From NCBI RefSeq assembly GCF_014770435.1, contig NZ_CP061739.1:682001-746000 (forward strand): a DNA stretch of 64,000 nucleotides. Reading direction: 5' to 3'. The DNA comes from Psychrobacter sp. 28M-43 (GTDB lineage: Bacteria > Pseudomonadota > Gammaproteobacteria > Pseudomonadales > Moraxellaceae). The translations under genes and the position numbers were made by a program. The notes below the pieces were generated by a model. That model was not told the origin of the DNA. It made no database searches and saw only the letters and a list, made by a program, of their open reading frames with translations. Below, one piece after another: positions 63,014 to 64,000 of the stretch (the stretch's first letter is position 1; every line of letters starts with the position of its first letter).

Positions 63014-64000
63014 CTACTCTGCAGGAATAGCAAGAATCTGTTCAGCTAGCGCTGCGTTAAATGGTTGGCATAAAGCGGCAAATGTCGCCTGAATATCTTT
63101 TAGGTCATCCACACTGTCACCTGCAAAGCGCGCGGTCAGGCTATTGCTGGTATTTGATTGACGCAGTACGCCAAAGCCATGCGCAAAATCTAAGCGCACA
63201 CCATCGATACAGCTCAGCTTGGTTCCTACAGGTAATAATTCATGCGTCTGTTTTAATGCTATTTGCGCCTTCGCAGTAGCACAAGTACACGCTGACGACT
63301 TGCATGTCGTGGCGGGCAGGCAAGTATCTTTTAACTGCTGACTGTATGAAGAAGAGTTAGTATGAGTAGACATATCTACTAGATGCTGCAAATAATGACA
63401 AAATCTCGTTAGTTGCTCTACAAGTGAGCAGTCGGTAGTAGCCGTCTGCGGCATTGGCAAGTAATGGTCAGCAGTACTGACTATAGTGGGTAAGCTTTGG
63501 ATGATATCTGCTAGCGGTTTTTTATCATTAGTATCATTATGAGTTTGGTCAAGCCAATGCAGCAACCGTAATGCAGCATACATCGCATCATCGTAAGGGA
63601 TAAAGCGGCTGTCATTAAAGATGAAATGTCCTGATAATTCACCAGCGAAAACAATCTGATTGTCAGGATGCTGTACCTGTTGGCGCATAAAGCTGCTGCC
63701 AGTCTTGCTAATCACAGGTGTAGTACCAAGCTCAGATAACAGTCTTGGTAAATGATGAGCACATTTAATATCGAAAAGAACTTCAGATGCTAATAAAGAG
63801 TTGCTCAGGGAGTTAGGATGTTCAGTAATAGCAATACGTGCCAATAAATAGAGCAAATGATCGGGCGTGACTATCTTGCCGTTATTATCAACGATCATCA
63901 AACGATCGCCATCGCCATCAAACGCCAAGCCTATATCTGCTGCGTGCAAAACAACGGCTCGTTGCAATTCGTTTAAGCGGTTTGGTTCGGTGGGGTCTGG
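63014..64000 (-). CDS. algC: Phosphomannomutase/phosphoglucomutase, C-terminal part (N-terminus outside window)
   Basis: At least 329 codons are visible; the frame is open to the window edge, so the start and the phosphoserine loop are missing. The metal-binding loop LAFDGDGDRLM, the sugar-binding GELSGHFIF and the C-terminal phosphate-binding FGVLRQSNTSNSL identify a PMM/PGM of the AlgC group, which interconverts mannose- or glucose-1-phosphate and -6-phosphate for polysaccharide and LPS synthesis. An insertion rich in Cys, Thr and Ser (about 63280-63370) between domains is unusual. A neighbouring argB is the known context. Confidence 0.92.
   Translation of the reverse strand, partial: PDPTEPNRLNELQRAVVLHAADIGLAFDGDGDRLMIVDNNGKIVTPDHLLYLLARIAITEHPNSLSNSLLASEVLFDIKCAHHLPRLLSELGTTPVISKTGSSFMRQQVQHPDNQIVFAGELSGHFIFNDSRFIPYDDAMYAALRLLHWLDQTHNDTNDKKPLADIIQSLPTIVSTADHYLPMPQTATTDCSLVEQLTRFCHYLQHLVDMSTHTNSSSYSQQLKDTCLPATTCKSSACTCATAKAQIALKQTHELLPVGTKLSCIDGVRLDFAHGFGVLRQSNTSNSLTARFAGDSVDDLKDIQATFAALCQPFNAALAEQILAIPAE

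Overview
The window is a stretch of Gammaproteobacterial chromosome, most likely from the genus Psychrobacter (Moraxellaceae). The genus call rests on the 16S rRNA sequence, the Moraxellaceae/Pseudomonas-like gene sets (pyrB with a catalytically dead pyrC', algC-argB, leuS-lptE-holA) and moderate GC content. It is mostly housekeeping sequence. There are about 53 protein genes, one complete rRNA operon, four tRNA genes and many clear rho-independent terminators, several placed between convergent genes so that they can serve both strands.

Layout. 1-5.4 kb: 3' part of ilvC, a small membrane protein, a cold-shock gene with a long leader, a DUF421 protein and the electron-transfer flavoprotein genes etfB-etfA. 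5.4-7.5 kb: a SpoU-type RNA methylase and fbp, separated by a 180-bp MITE-like element. 7.9-16.9 kb: pyrB-pyrC', a run of membrane proteins (DUF2127, CPA1 antiporter, DUF2254, YihY), then wrbA and DUF2069. 17-20.5 kb: DUF3108 and groES-groEL behind a sigma-32-like promoter.

20.6-26.3 kb is the most unusual region. It holds an Lrp regulator divergent from an EamA exporter, an aminotransferase and a GST. A truncated yaaA 3' end and a diverged second copy of the groEL terminator follow. Next comes an orphan gene that appears to fuse a formyltransferase-like region to a propeller-like domain, and then intact yaaA. The repeated order terminator-yaaA end-terminator-yaaA suggests a tandem or xenologous duplication of an integration hotspot.

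27.6-36.5 kb: pntAA-pntAB-pntB, a thioesterase, iscX, a GyrI-like protein, dapE, a 2OG-Fe(II) oxygenase, rlmJ and pssA. 36.8-42.9 kb: the rrn operon (two promoters, 16S, tRNA-Ile, tRNA-Ala, 23S, 5S, terminator), followed by a structured segment carrying a relic of a second 5S end and a second terminator. 43.5-52.1 kb: an accessory-looking stretch with a NUP-family protein, an AT-rich orphan membrane protein, OsmC, a flavodoxin, a DUF938 methyltransferase, a secreted dienelactone hydrolase, a large KatE-type catalase and an MBL-fold hydrolase.

52.2-64 kb: two identical tRNA-Lys genes, macA-macB, the leuS-lptE-holA operon (with a 104-bp palindromic repeat inside), an ArsC/Spx protein, argB and the 3' part of algC. 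Function calls rest on motifs read by eye and family knowledge; no database search was run.
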